Shown here: positions 26,204 through 34,002 of the stretch, piece after piece
Numbering within the stretch: the stretch's first letter is position 1
Layout of the letters: each line of letters begins with the position of its first letter
From: Scandinavium manionii
Lineage (GTDB): Bacteria; Pseudomonadota; Gammaproteobacteria; Enterobacterales; Enterobacteriaceae
Reading direction: 5' to 3'
Assembly (NCBI RefSeq): GCF_024764775.1
Contig: NZ_JALIGC010000031.1
Coordinates: forward strand, 1-64,000
DNA: 64,000 bases
Program-made: the position numbers and the translations under genes
The notes under the pieces: model-generated
Seen by the model: the letters and a program-made list of their open reading frames with translations, nothing else
Told to the model about the DNA's origin: nothing
The model's database searches: none

Positions 26204-27472
26204 GTGGCGGAAGATTTTGATCTTATTATCATTGGCGCAGGGATAGCAGGTTCGACCTGCGCCCTGCTCTGTGCGCGTGCGGGATTGTCGGTTCTGCTTG
26301 TCGAACGCGGCGAACAACCCGGCAGCAAAAACCTCTCTGGCGGCAGGCTCTACAGCTACGCGCTTGCCGATATCCTTCCTGATTTTCATCTTTCGGCCCC
26401 GCTTGAGCGGCGCATCACTCACGAACATTTTTCGTTACTGACCGCCACCAGCGGCACCACCTTGAGCAGTCAACACCCGGCAAGCCCGTCGTGGAGCGTA
26501 TTACGCGCACGATTCGATCCGTGGCTCGCGGCGCAGGCTGAAGCGGCGGGTGCGCAACTGCTTTGCGGTGTCACGGTGGACGCATTGCATCGCGAAAAGG
26601 GCCACATCAGAGGCGTGCGGTGCGAGAGCGAAGTACTGCGGGCAAAAGTGGTGGTGCTGGCCGAAGGTGCCAATAGCTTACTGGCTGAACAGCACAATCT
26701 CACTCCGCGCCCGACTCTGGAAAACATGGCGCTGGGCATTAAAGAAACGCTGTCGCTCGACAAATCGCGGTTGCAGGAGCGCTTCCATCTTGAAGATGAC
26801 GAAGGCGCGGCCTGGCTGTTCAGCGGGCACATTTGTGGCACCAGACCGGCCGGAGCGTTCCTGTATACCCATCAACAGTCGCTGTCGTTAGGTATCGTCG
26901 CGCCGCTGGCCTCACTGCAAAACGGCCCGGGGACAGCCTCTTCGCTACTGGCGAAACTGAAACTGCACCCGACGATTCGCCCACTGATTCGTGGCGCTGA
27001 AACGCTGGAGTACGCGGCGCATCTGGTTCCGGAAGGCGGTCTCAACAGCGTGCCGCTGCAGCGGGCCGGAGATGGCTGGCTGCTGGTCGGCGATGCCCTG
27101 CGCACCTGCATGAATACCGGCGTGACGGTCCGGGGCATAGACACCGCCATCCTGAGCGCGGCGGCAGCCAGTCAGGCGCTTATTGCACATGTTCAGCAGC
27201 CAGATAAACCACTGCAAACGTTGTTCGACCGGGCGCTGCAGCGTAACGCACTATGGCCGCTGCTTCAGCGCTACCGCAACGTTCCCGCGCTATTGCAGCG
27301 AGAAAGTGGGTATCACCAATGGCCGCAATTCGTTCATGCGGTAATGACCGATCTCACCCGCGCGGACGCCAGCGCGAATCCTCCGCTGTGGCGCATGTTG
27401 CTGCGTCATGGGCGACGCTTCGGTTATGCGCACCTGAGCGCAGATATTCTGAGGAGTCTGAGATGTCTGTAA
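26204..27472 (+). CDS. ygcN: FixC-like ETF-quinone oxidoreductase family flavoprotein YgcN
   Basis: A predicted FAD enzyme that could pass electrons from an electron-transfer flavoprotein to the quinone pool. From GTG at 26204 it has 422 residues. The FAD site is FDLIIIGAGIAGSTCALLCA near the N terminus, followed by ERGEQPGSKNLSGGRL; GDGWLLVGDALRTC is the second FAD motif. GTG is chosen because AGGAG lies 7 nt upstream; the ATG at 26177 has only a weak site. No iron-sulfur domain is present, and the partner ferredoxin-like YgcO is encoded separately, overlapping by 10 nt, as in fixCX. Context: YgcQ/YgcR (ETF) and YgcU (FAD dehydrogenase) nearby. Confidence 0.88.
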   Translation: MAEDFDLIIIGAGIAGSTCALLCARAGLSVLLVERGEQPGSKNLSGGRLYSYALADILPDFHLSAPLERRITHEHFSLLTATSGTTLSSQHPASPSWSVLRARFDPWLAAQAEAAGAQLLCGVTVDALHREKGHIRGVRCESEVLRAKVVVLAEGANSLLAEQHNLTPRPTLENMALGIKETLSLDKSRLQERFHLEDDEGAAWLFSGHICGTRPAGAFLYTHQQSLSLGIVAPLASLQNGPGTASSLLAKLKLHPTIRPLIRGAETLEYAAHLVPEGGLNSVPLQRAGDGWLLVGDALRTCMNTGVTVRGIDTAILSAAAASQALIAHVQQPDKPLQTLFDRALQRNALWPLLQRYRNVPALLQRESGYHQWPQFVHAVMTDLTRADASANPPLWRMLLRHGRRFGYAHLSADILRSLRCL

Positions 27473-27735
27473 ACGAAAGCCTCGCCCGGAATTGCTATCA
27501 TCCTGCCAACGACGCACACATTGAGCTCCGGCAATTGCTCAGCGATGAGCAGGCAGCGCTGCTGGAAAAAGTTTGCCCTGCCGGGTTGTTTCAACGCGAC
27601 GCAAATGGCAGGGTAAAAGTGCATGTTGAGGGCTGCCTGGAATGTGGCTGCTGTCGGCTTATCGCAGGCAGCGACATTCTGCAATCGTGGTGCTATCCCC
27701 CTTCTGGCGCGGGTATTACCCTGCGTTTTGGCTAA
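27463..27735 (+). CDS. ygcO: FixX-like ferredoxin-type protein YgcO
   Basis: A 90-residue ferredoxin-like protein. The cysteine cluster VEGCLECGCCRLIAG (about 53-67) together with VCPAGLF (about 35-41) resembles FixX, the small partner of FixC. It overlaps the end of ygcN by 10 nt, with its ATG embedded in the last ygcN codons (CTGAGATGTCTGTAA), so the two are translationally coupled. It probably adds the iron-sulfur function missing from YgcN. The extra cysteine in CGCC is unusual next to the CGxC form I expect in FixX. Confidence 0.88.
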   Translation: MSVNESLARNCYHPANDAHIELRQLLSDEQAALLEKVCPAGLFQRDANGRVKVHVEGCLECGCCRLIAGSDILQSWCYPPSGAGITLRFG

Positions 27736-27754
27736 TTCATCTAAGGATTTTTGC

Positions 27755-28330
27755 GTGCCACTACTTCACCTGCTGAGACAAAACCCGGTAATCGCCGCGG
27801 TCAAAGATAACGCCAGTCTGCAGCTGGCCATCGCCTCGGACTGTCAGTTTATCTCAGTGCTTTACGGCAACATCTGCACCATCACCGGCATCGTACAAAA
27901 GATAAAGCAGGCGGGGAAAATGGCGTTTATCCACGTCGATTTACTGGAAGGCGCGTCGAATAAAGAAGTGGTAATTCAGTTTCTGAAACTGGTAACGCAG
28001 GCCGACGGCATTATCAGCACCAAGCCGAATATGCTGAAAGCGGCCCGCGCGGAAGGCTACTTTTGCATTCATCGCCTGTTTATCGTCGATTCAATTTCAT
28101 TCCACAACATTGATAAACAGGTAGCGCAGTCGAATGCCGACTGCATCGAAATTCTGCCCGGCTGTATGCCGAAAGTGCTGAACTGGGTTACGGAAAAAGT
28201 GCGTCAGCCGCTGATTGCCGGGGGTCTGGTGTGCGATGAAGAAGATGCCCGCAACGCGATTGCCGCGGGCGTGCTGGCGCTTTCCACCACCAATACCGAA
28301 GTGTGGAAACTGGCGAAAATCTTGAACTAA
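27755..28330 (+). CDS. ygcP: GlpP-family (glycerol-3-phosphate responsive) antiterminator-like protein YgcP
   Basis: A 191-residue TIM-barrel-type protein of the GlpP family. In Bacillus the founding member GlpP binds glycerol-3-phosphate and prevents termination in glp leaders. Conserved blocks are HVDLLEGASNKEVVIQFLK, DGIISTKPNMLKAARAEG, RLFIVDSISFHNI, CIEILPGCMPKV and PLIAGGLVCDEEDARNAI. The GTG at 27755 has AAGGA 7 nt upstream; a longer frame runs back into ygcO and is not used. It is the third gene of ygcNOP and ends 4 nt into the convergent ygcQ. Two leader terminators with a shared overlapping hairpin stand 5.4 kb away in front of ygcW and yqcE and are the obvious candidate targets (inference). 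Confidence 0.88.
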   Translation: MPLLHLLRQNPVIAAVKDNASLQLAIASDCQFISVLYGNICTITGIVQKIKQAGKMAFIHVDLLEGASNKEVVIQFLKLVTQADGIISTKPNMLKAARAEGYFCIHRLFIVDSISFHNIDKQVAQSNADCIEILPGCMPKVLNWVTEKVRQPLIAGGLVCDEEDARNAIAAGVLALSTTNTEVWKLAKILN

Positions 28331-29166
28331 GCCTGGCTAACGCACTCCGCCAGCGCCTGCAAAACAGTCTGCGCATCCCCCACAATCCCGACATCCGCAG
28401 CGGCAAAAACCGGCGCTGCGGCATCGGTATTGATTGCCACGATAAACCGACTTTGCGCCACGCCCGCCATAAACGCCGATGCGCCGGACGCGCCGGCAAT
28501 CAGGCAGACATTGGGCGCAACGCGTAGCCCGGAAATGCCCAACATCCGCTGTTCATCGCAGCCTCCGGCCATCACCCGCTGACGGGTAAAACCCGGCTCG
28601 GCGTTGAGCGCGGTGGCCATTTTTGCACATGCCTCACCCGTGGCACCCTGCCCGGTCGCCAGCACTACGCTGGCGGTCTGAAGCGGGTGCGCCAGTTTAT
28701 TGAGAATTTCCGGCTGCGGTAATCCGCCTTCAACAGCGACGGGGAGAATATCGTTTATCGGTAGATGTGCAGCCAGCATCGCGTTTTGTCGCGTAAGGAC
28801 CGGCGACAGCGACAGGCACAGCGGAATACCTTCAGGGCGCAGAGTTGCCGTCAGCGCATTGCCGTACACCGCCTTCTGAACGCAGCACGTTGCCGCGTCC
28901 CAACTTATCGCCTGACACACCGCGCTTCCACGCAGGCGCCATGCCAGCCGGGTGGCCAGTTCGTCACCCTGAACAGAAGCCGGGAAGATAACGGTTTCGA
29001 CAGGTGCGGAATGAAACGCAGACGCCAGCGCAGGCAACAGCGATTCAGCTGTGAGTGTCGCCCCCTTTACCCGCCAGATAACCTGCGCCGACAGCGCATT
29101 TTGTACCAAAAAATCCGCCATCGCGCCTTCATCCTCTGGCGTCAGTAACACTATCGCGATACTCAT
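28327..29166 (-). CDS. ygcQ: Electron-transfer flavoprotein alpha-type subunit YgcQ
   Basis: A 279-residue ETF alpha/FixB-type subunit. The C-terminal FAD-binding half is clear: VVLATGQGATGEACAKMA, then GISGLRVAPNVCLIAGASGASAFMAGV and FIVAINTDAAAPVFAAADVGIVGDA (blocks shown in part order, about 165-265). With YgcR it should form a heterodimer that accepts electrons from a flavin dehydrogenase, here probably YgcU, and hands them to YgcN. It starts 4 nt inside the ygcR end and overlaps ygcP at its own end. Confidence 0.87.
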   Translation of the reverse strand: MSIAIVLLTPEDEGAMADFLVQNALSAQVIWRVKGATLTAESLLPALASAFHSAPVETVIFPASVQGDELATRLAWRLRGSAVCQAISWDAATCCVQKAVYGNALTATLRPEGIPLCLSLSPVLTRQNAMLAAHLPINDILPVAVEGGLPQPEILNKLAHPLQTASVVLATGQGATGEACAKMATALNAEPGFTRQRVMAGGCDEQRMLGISGLRVAPNVCLIAGASGASAFMAGVAQSRFIVAINTDAAAPVFAAADVGIVGDAQTVLQALAECVSQA

Positions 29167-29945
29167 GGCTTCATCCTTTCTGCCAGGTATTCACGCCACA
29201 AACGCTGCACGGCGGCCTGCGGCGTGGCCTCATCAATAATAATGCCGCTGCGACGGGTGATATTGCGTGCCAGCGATACGCAGGAAACGGTCGCGGTTTC
29301 CGCTGGTTCGCATTGTAACTGGACAACTTCCGCTTGCGCCGCCGCCAGCCTCGCCCGCATGCCCGGTACACGTAGCGCTAACTGCCCGCGATTCTGCACC
29401 CGTAGCACCGCAGGCTGCTGTACACGCCACCGACTGCGCTGGTGCAGATTTTCACACTGTACCCCAAAATCTTCGCCGTCGGCCTCCAGCCCACACACCT
29501 GCGATAAACAGGGCCAGCCGAGCTTCTCCGCCAGCAGCCAGCCTGTCTGACCATTCTGCCCTTCGCTGCTCTGGCTGCCCAACAGCACCAGTCCGGCGTT
29601 CTGCTGTTTCACCTGCAATGCCAGTTGTTCAGCAATGTACGCTGGATTAAAACGCGTATCCTCTTTACTGCACAGCAGCGTTTGTCGGACAAACCCAAGG
29701 GCCGCCAGATGGCGCAGCGCAGGTAATGCGCGTTCATCTCCGAGCGTGACGGCATTCAGCGTCAGCGCTGGGTTAACATCCCGCGCATGCAGCATTAATT
29801 CCGCCGCACCCTGTTCGTCGCTCCCCATCATTACCCGCATCAGGGCAGGATTAGGCCCGTTTCCACTGTCTGTTGCCGTCAGCCAGTCAGCTTCCGCCAG
29901 CATCGACAAATCCGGCTCCGCTTTAAACGCCAACAGAATGTTCAT
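29163..29945 (-). CDS. ygcR: Electron-transfer flavoprotein beta-type subunit YgcR
   Basis: A 260-residue ETF beta/FixA-type subunit with an adenine-nucleotide alpha-hydrolase-like fold. Motifs: NPALMRVMMGSDEQGAAELML near the N terminus, GLVLLGSQSSEGQNGQTGWLLAEKLGWP in the middle, and a basic C-terminal segment. It overlaps ygcS by 23 nt and ygcQ by 4 nt, which implies coupled translation within ygcWUSRQ. Partner of YgcQ. Confidence 0.87.
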   Translation of the reverse strand: MNILLAFKAEPDLSMLAEADWLTATDSGNGPNPALMRVMMGSDEQGAAELMLHARDVNPALTLNAVTLGDERALPALRHLAALGFVRQTLLCSKEDTRFNPAYIAEQLALQVKQQNAGLVLLGSQSSEGQNGQTGWLLAEKLGWPCLSQVCGLEADGEDFGVQCENLHQRSRWRVQQPAVLRVQNRGQLALRVPGMRARLAAAQAEVVQLQCEPAETATVSCVSLARNITRRSGIIIDEATPQAAVQRLWREYLAERMKP

Positions 29946-31278
29946 TCACCGCCTCCTGAGGCTTTGATGACAGGTCGGCCGCCTCCACGAGCGTGAGATT
30001 TTTGGTTTCTGGCGCCCATAGTAGCGAAACCACAAATCCCACCAACAGCACGACAACCAGCACCAGAAGCGTGTGGCGCATTCCCCAGGAAAGCAGCGCC
30101 ATCGGCAACAGTCCGGTAGCAATCGCCGCCCCCAGACGGCTCATCGCCGTGGCAAACCCGACACCCAACGAACGGATATCGGTCGGGAAACTTTCAGCGG
30201 GCAAAATACCCACCAGGTTACTCGCCGCAGAAATCATGGTGCTGAACAGAACAAACAACGACAAAATCAGCGTGGTATTACTGGCGGAAGTGAAGGCCAG
30301 CGCCGCCAGCGTGACTGCCAGCAGCAGGAAACTGCTGATTAAAAACTGACGCCGGGACAGCCACCAGGTCAAAACCAGGCCAAGCAGCGCGCCAACTATC
30401 AGCAGGCTGTTGAGGATCAGGCTCGCGGTTAACGCATCTTTCAGACCGATGGTCTGGGCGATAGTCGGTAGCCAGGTGTAAATCACGAACCATGGCACGA
30501 CCAGGCAGATGAAGAACAGGCTGTTAAACGCCGTACGTCGCCAGTAGCGCGCAGAAAAAAGCGTGCTGATATGGCGGGTGGTGGCACTGGCGATTTCATC
30601 TCCGGGCAGAACGTTCGCGCCCAGAAAACGCCGCACTACTGCGTGAGCCTCGCCGATTCTGCCCTGGCGCATCAGCCAGCGTGGAGATTCCGGCGTGCCC
30701 ATGCGCAGTAAGGTTATCGCCAGCGCGGGTAACGCCGCAGAGGCCAACAACCAGCGCCAGGCTTCGGGTTCGCTGTGGATCCACGCATGGCTAGCCACGC
30801 TCGCCATCACATAACCAATGGTCCACACCACGCTGAATGCGCCGAGCAGCATGCCGCGATAACGCTTCGGCGAGAATTCCGCCAGCAGGGTGTGGCCGAC
30901 GGAGTAATCTCCGCCGAGGCCGAAGCCAATCAGCACCCGCAGGAAAATCAGCTGCTCCGGAGAGGTCACGAAAAACTGGAGGAAAGACGCGAGGGTTATC
31001 AACAAAAAGCTGAAAGTGAAGATCCGCTGGCGGCCAATGAGATCGGAAACCCAGCCGAGGATCAGACTACCGAGAAACAGCCCGAACAGCGCAGAACTGC
31101 CGATCAGACCTTCCAGCAGCGGCGTCAGACTCATTTGTGTTTGAAGCGGAATAATCGCGTAGCCGATGACGCCCAGCACGTAGCCGTCGGTCAGGTGGGC
31201 CCCAAAAGTCAGCCCGGCAATACGCCAGTGAAAGCGGGTTAGCGGCAGATCGTCCATACGTACGGGTGACGCGCTCAT
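29923..31278 (-). CDS. ygcS: MFS transporter YgcS
   Basis: A 451-residue major facilitator superfamily protein of the sugar/organic-acid porter type, with about 12 hydrophobic segments. The loop 2-3 signature appears as GWVSDLIGRQRIF and the second-half repeat as WWLSRRQFL. GFGLGGDYSVGHTLLAEFSPKRYRG matches the acid/sugar porter motif in helices 4-5. GGGGGAG precedes the ATG. It lies between ygcU and ygcR and probably moves the substrate or product of the cluster across the inner membrane; the substrate is unknown. Confidence 0.88.
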   Translation of the reverse strand: MSASPVRMDDLPLTRFHWRIAGLTFGAHLTDGYVLGVIGYAIIPLQTQMSLTPLLEGLIGSSALFGLFLGSLILGWVSDLIGRQRIFTFSFLLITLASFLQFFVTSPEQLIFLRVLIGFGLGGDYSVGHTLLAEFSPKRYRGMLLGAFSVVWTIGYVMASVASHAWIHSEPEAWRWLLASAALPALAITLLRMGTPESPRWLMRQGRIGEAHAVVRRFLGANVLPGDEIASATTRHISTLFSARYWRRTAFNSLFFICLVVPWFVIYTWLPTIAQTIGLKDALTASLILNSLLIVGALLGLVLTWWLSRRQFLISSFLLLAVTLAALAFTSASNTTLILSLFVLFSTMISAASNLVGILPAESFPTDIRSLGVGFATAMSRLGAAIATGLLPMALLSWGMRHTLLVLVVVLLVGFVVSLLWAPETKNLTLVEAADLSSKPQEAVNEHSVGV

Positions 31279-31332
31279 AGCTCCCCCTTCAGGAAAAGAA
31301 CGGCCCCCCCGGAGGAGAAGCCGTCATAGCCG

Positions 31333-32787
31333 TTATTTTTCAATCGGATAGATAGTTCCGGTATTCATGATGCCGTTCGGATCGAACTGTTTTTTCAGCC
31401 CTTCCAGCAGCGTCCATGCGGTGCCGTGCTCCGCTTTACTCCAGTGCACGCGGTGTTTACCGATCCCGTGGTGATGCACCATCGAACCGCCGAGGCGGAT
31501 GGTCTCTTCACAGATGATTTTGTTTAGCGGGTTGTGGTACTTGTCGATTTCGTCTTCTGGCTTGCAGTCCACCACGTTGTAGTCGTATACGAAGTACATG
31601 TTGGTGCCATTGATGTAGCTATGAGACGAGTGACCACCGAGCATGGTGATGTCATCCGCGTGCGGGAACTCGCTGCGGATACGGTGGATAACGCGCTCGT
31701 AAATCTGGTTGATACTGCTCCAGTCGCCGGAGACTTCAGTGGTAAATCCCATGTTGCCGGTTTTCAGGATCTGCTGGCGTTCAGCGGCGACTTTCTCCGG
31801 ACCCCAGTTGAGGTGATTGAACCAGTTTTCGATGAGTTTGCTGTCTACGCGAGTGCACTGCGGATAGCGGGCCACAATCTCGGCGATACCTTCCCCGGTA
31901 GCGCGCGCCATACGCGGGTTACCTTCAGCCATGAAGATCATCACACATTTGCCTTCGGCAAAATGGGTGAAGTGCTGAGTACCATCCTCGGCGTCATACA
32001 GGCGGGCTATCGACGGACGATATCCTTCCACCATCACTTCGCGGAGGATCTCAAAGCCGGTTTTCATCTCATCAAGAATGTAGCCGTAGAACAGATTGTT
32101 TTCTGGCGTGAATTTGAAGATTTTCACGGTCACTTCGGTGATGTAACACAGTGCACCTTCGTTCCCAATGATGATGTGACGAATGTCTGGCCCGGCTGCA
32201 CGGCGCGGCACGTTTTTGATGCGGGTGATGGTGCCATCCGGCAGTACGGCTTCGAGCCCGACCACCATGTCTTCAATCGCCCCGTACAAAGTAGAAAACT
32301 GGCCGATACTGCGGGTCGCCACCAGGCCGCCCATTTGCGCCAGTGGCTTGGACTGCGGAGAATGACCGGTGGTGTAACCTTTGGCGCGCAGGGCGTTTTC
32401 CAGCACTTCCAGCGGCACGCCACACTGCGCGGTGGCCTGCATGTTTTCGATATCAATATCGATGATGTTGTTCATCCCGGAACCGTCGAGTACCAGCGAA
32501 TTTTTGACCACCGTTTCCAGTCCGCCTTCCGTCGCGGAAGCCCCGGTGCGTGGTACGCCGTTGATCTTGTGCTGATTCATAAACGACAGTACCTGCGACA
32601 CCTGCTGGGTTGAACCCAGTTTGACCACCGCCGCAGGCAGTGGCAGTGTGAACACATCGTGAATATCAGCATATTTTCTGAAACGATCGACGCTGTTTTT
32701 CTTCAGCACGTTCTCGTCGGTGACCACTCGCTCAGGGCCAACGATCTCTTTGATCTGTTCAACAATTGCTTCGCGGGATAAAGACAT
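31333..32787 (-). CDS. ygcU: FAD-linked oxidoreductase YgcU
   Basis: A 484-residue flavin dehydrogenase of the GlcD / D-lactate dehydrogenase / alkyl-DHAP-synthase-like superfamily. The FAD (PCMH-type) domain is seen in VPRTGASATEGGLETVVKNS and GHSPQSKPLAQMGGLVATRS; the C-terminal cap holds HHHGIGKHRVHWSK and ends GIMNTGTIYP. The ATG at 32787 has AAAGGAAA about 8 nt upstream; a 15-codon extension from a TTG-type start is not used. It is very like E. coli YgcU by memory. Likely role: oxidise a hydroxy-acid or polyol-like substrate and pass electrons to YgcQ/YgcR. Confidence 0.9.
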   Translation of the reverse strand: MSLSREAIVEQIKEIVGPERVVTDENVLKKNSVDRFRKYADIHDVFTLPLPAAVVKLGSTQQVSQVLSFMNQHKINGVPRTGASATEGGLETVVKNSLVLDGSGMNNIIDIDIENMQATAQCGVPLEVLENALRAKGYTTGHSPQSKPLAQMGGLVATRSIGQFSTLYGAIEDMVVGLEAVLPDGTITRIKNVPRRAAGPDIRHIIIGNEGALCYITEVTVKIFKFTPENNLFYGYILDEMKTGFEILREVMVEGYRPSIARLYDAEDGTQHFTHFAEGKCVMIFMAEGNPRMARATGEGIAEIVARYPQCTRVDSKLIENWFNHLNWGPEKVAAERQQILKTGNMGFTTEVSGDWSSINQIYERVIHRIRSEFPHADDITMLGGHSSHSYINGTNMYFVYDYNVVDCKPEDEIDKYHNPLNKIICEETIRLGGSMVHHHGIGKHRVHWSKAEHGTAWTLLEGLKKQFDPNGIMNTGTIYPIEK

Positions 32788-32872
32788 AGCATTTCCTTTC
32801 TGATTTAAACGTAAAGAAACAGCAGAAACCACCTAATTAAGCAGGACAATTTCGTTAAGCTTTGCTGATAAG

Positions 32873-33658
32873 TTAGCGGACCAGATATCCACCATCGACG
32901 ACTAATAAATGCCCATTGACGTAATCAGATGCGCGACTGGACAAATAAACCATTGCCCCCATTAAATCCTGGGTATCTCCCCAACGATTGGCGGGAATAT
33001 GATCTAATACGCGCTGATTCGTTTCGGGATTACTGCGGGTTGCGGTCGTTATTTCCGTGGCGTAATAACCCGGTGCGATACCGTTGACCTGAATATTGTA
33101 TTGACCCAATTCATCGCAATAGGCTTTAGTGAAGCCCGCCAGCGCATGTTTGGTTGCAGAATATGCAGGTGACCATTGACCACCCAAATAAGAAAATAAT
33201 GAACAGATATTAATAATTTTCCCGTGCTTTTGCGGGATCATGATTTTTGCCGCTTCATGGCTTAATTCAAACGCCGCCGTCAGGTTGACATCGATCATCG
33301 GGTCCCAATCGGCACGGCCAAAATCCAGTACTTTGTTCAGCTTACAGATCCCGGCATTGTTCACCAGAATGTCCACTGTGCCAAAGCGTTCGCAACAAGC
33401 GGCGATAATCTTGCGCGGCGCGCCTTCAGCGGTGATATCCACCTGCATAAACTCAACCTGCACGCCCTGCTGTTCAATCAGTTCTCGGGTTTCGCCGTTG
33501 TCTTTAATGAAGCTTGGGATAAACAAATTTGCGCCAGCTTTTGCCAGTGCCATGGCGAATGCCTGGCCCAGCCCGCTGTTGCCACCGGTGACGATAGCGG
33601 TTTTTCCCTTCAGGGAGAAGAAATCCATGGAAAATGCGTTAAGTGACTCAATAGACAT
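32873..33658 (-). CDS. ygcW: SDR-family oxidoreductase YgcW
   Basis: A 261-residue short-chain dehydrogenase. The NAD(P) motif is TGGNSGLGQAFAMALAKAG (about 24-42), then NNAG, the catalytic Ser/Tyr/Lys in ICSLFSYLGGQWSPAYSATK, and the family C terminus DYVNGHLLVVDGGYLVR. It resembles gluconate 5-dehydrogenase-type SDRs. The ATG at 33658 has GGAG 7 nt upstream. It is the first gene of ygcW-ygcU-ygcS-ygcR-ygcQ, and its leader carries a strong intrinsic terminator preceded by the shared antiterminator-like hairpin. Confidence 0.92.
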   Translation of the reverse strand: MSIESLNAFSMDFFSLKGKTAIVTGGNSGLGQAFAMALAKAGANLFIPSFIKDNGETRELIEQQGVQVEFMQVDITAEGAPRKIIAACCERFGTVDILVNNAGICKLNKVLDFGRADWDPMIDVNLTAAFELSHEAAKIMIPQKHGKIINICSLFSYLGGQWSPAYSATKHALAGFTKAYCDELGQYNIQVNGIAPGYYATEITTATRSNPETNQRVLDHIPANRWGDTQDLMGAMVYLSSRASDYVNGHLLVVDGGYLVR

Positions 33659-33690
33659 ATTTGGCTCCATAATCCTTTAGGCAAAAAAAA

Positions 33691-33732
33691 AGAAAGGTGA
33701 CTTCCCCCCAACTGGAGGGAAGTCACCTTTCT
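33691..33732 (-). terminator. Leader terminator (attenuator) upstream of ygcW
   Basis: On the minus strand AGAAAGGTGACTTCCC (33732 to 33717) pairs perfectly over 16 bp with 33706 to 33691, around a 10-nt loop, and is followed by a run of T (33690 to 33683). It lies about 25 nt upstream of the ygcW ribosome binding site and downstream of the promoter, so it is an attenuator rather than the end of a gene. Confidence 0.85.
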
Positions 33733-33749
33733 CATATTCTCTGGTAACT
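33721..33749 (-). promoter_or_regulatory. Putative antiterminator hairpin, ygcW leader
   Basis: On the minus strand GTTACC and GGTGAC pair (one G-U), extendable by one A-U pair, around the loop AGAGAATATGAGAAA. The 3' arm and most of the loop's GAGAAA lie inside the 5' arm of the terminator, so the two hairpins exclude each other. The loop is nearly identical to the one in the yqcE leader. Confidence 0.65.
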
Positions 33750-33757
33750 GGAGATGA

Positions 33758-33763
33758 TTTTTA
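33758..33763 (-). promoter_or_regulatory. Probable -10 of the ygcW operon
   Basis: On the minus strand TGCTAAAAA forms an extended -10-like element. A start near 33751 places the CRP site at 33785-33800 at about -41.5, the class II position, and starts the RNA within 3 nt of the antiterminator hairpin. Confidence 0.5.
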
Positions 33764-33784
33764 GCACAGCCCTCAAGGTACAAA

Positions 33785-33800
33785 TGTGACGAAAATCACA
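33785..33800 (-). promoter_or_regulatory. CRP site for ygcW
   Basis: TGTGACGAAAATCACA is an exact match to TGTGA-N6-TCACA. Its centre is 41.5 nt from the inferred ygcW start. Confidence 0.8.
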
Positions 33801-33840
33801 GAGATGGTATTCATCTGATAAAATAATAAATAGTGAGAAG

Positions 33841-33856
33841 CGTGATTATTCTCACA
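33841..33856 (+). promoter_or_regulatory. CRP site for yqcE
   Basis: CGTGATTATTCTCACA matches TGTGA-N6-TCACA at 9 of 10 positions. A -10-like TGTTAT at 33875-33880 would give a start at about 33887-33890, placing this site near -40, again class II. Confidence 0.7.
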
Positions 33857-33891
33857 CTCGTATCGGCGCATCCATGTTATTTGTTATACCA

Positions 33892-33918
33892 ATTACTAGA
33901 GACCATGAGAAAAGTAAT
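33892..33918 (+). promoter_or_regulatory. Putative antiterminator hairpin, yqcE leader
   Basis: ATTACT (33892-33897) pairs perfectly with AGTAAT (33913-33918) around the loop AGAGACCATGAGAAA. Compared with the ygcW leader, stem bases change together (A-U to G-C, U-A to C-G) while 13 of 15 loop bases are kept. The 3' arm is part of the 5' arm of the downstream terminator. Confidence 0.65.
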
Positions 33919-33954
33919 CCACCTGAAAGGGCGGCTTACTTTTCTCTTTTTTTT
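33907..33954 (+). terminator. Leader terminator (attenuator) upstream of yqcE
   Basis: GAGAAAAGTAA (33907-33917) pairs with TTACTTTTCTC (33936-33946); inside it CCT/AGG and CC/GG can extend the stem. Eight T follow, then more T-rich sequence. It ends about 50 nt before the yqcE ATG and after the inferred start site, so it can abort the operon's mRNA. Confidence 0.85.
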
Positions 33955-34002
33955 GTCTTTTTTTCATCCAGCTAACAAGCCTTAATCATACGAGAGAGTG
34001 CT

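Noticed and set aside
31534..32613. 359-codon plus-strand frame opposite ygcU
   Set aside because: Shadow of the conserved ygcU gene; composition rich in His, Val and Phe, as typical for antisense of such genes.
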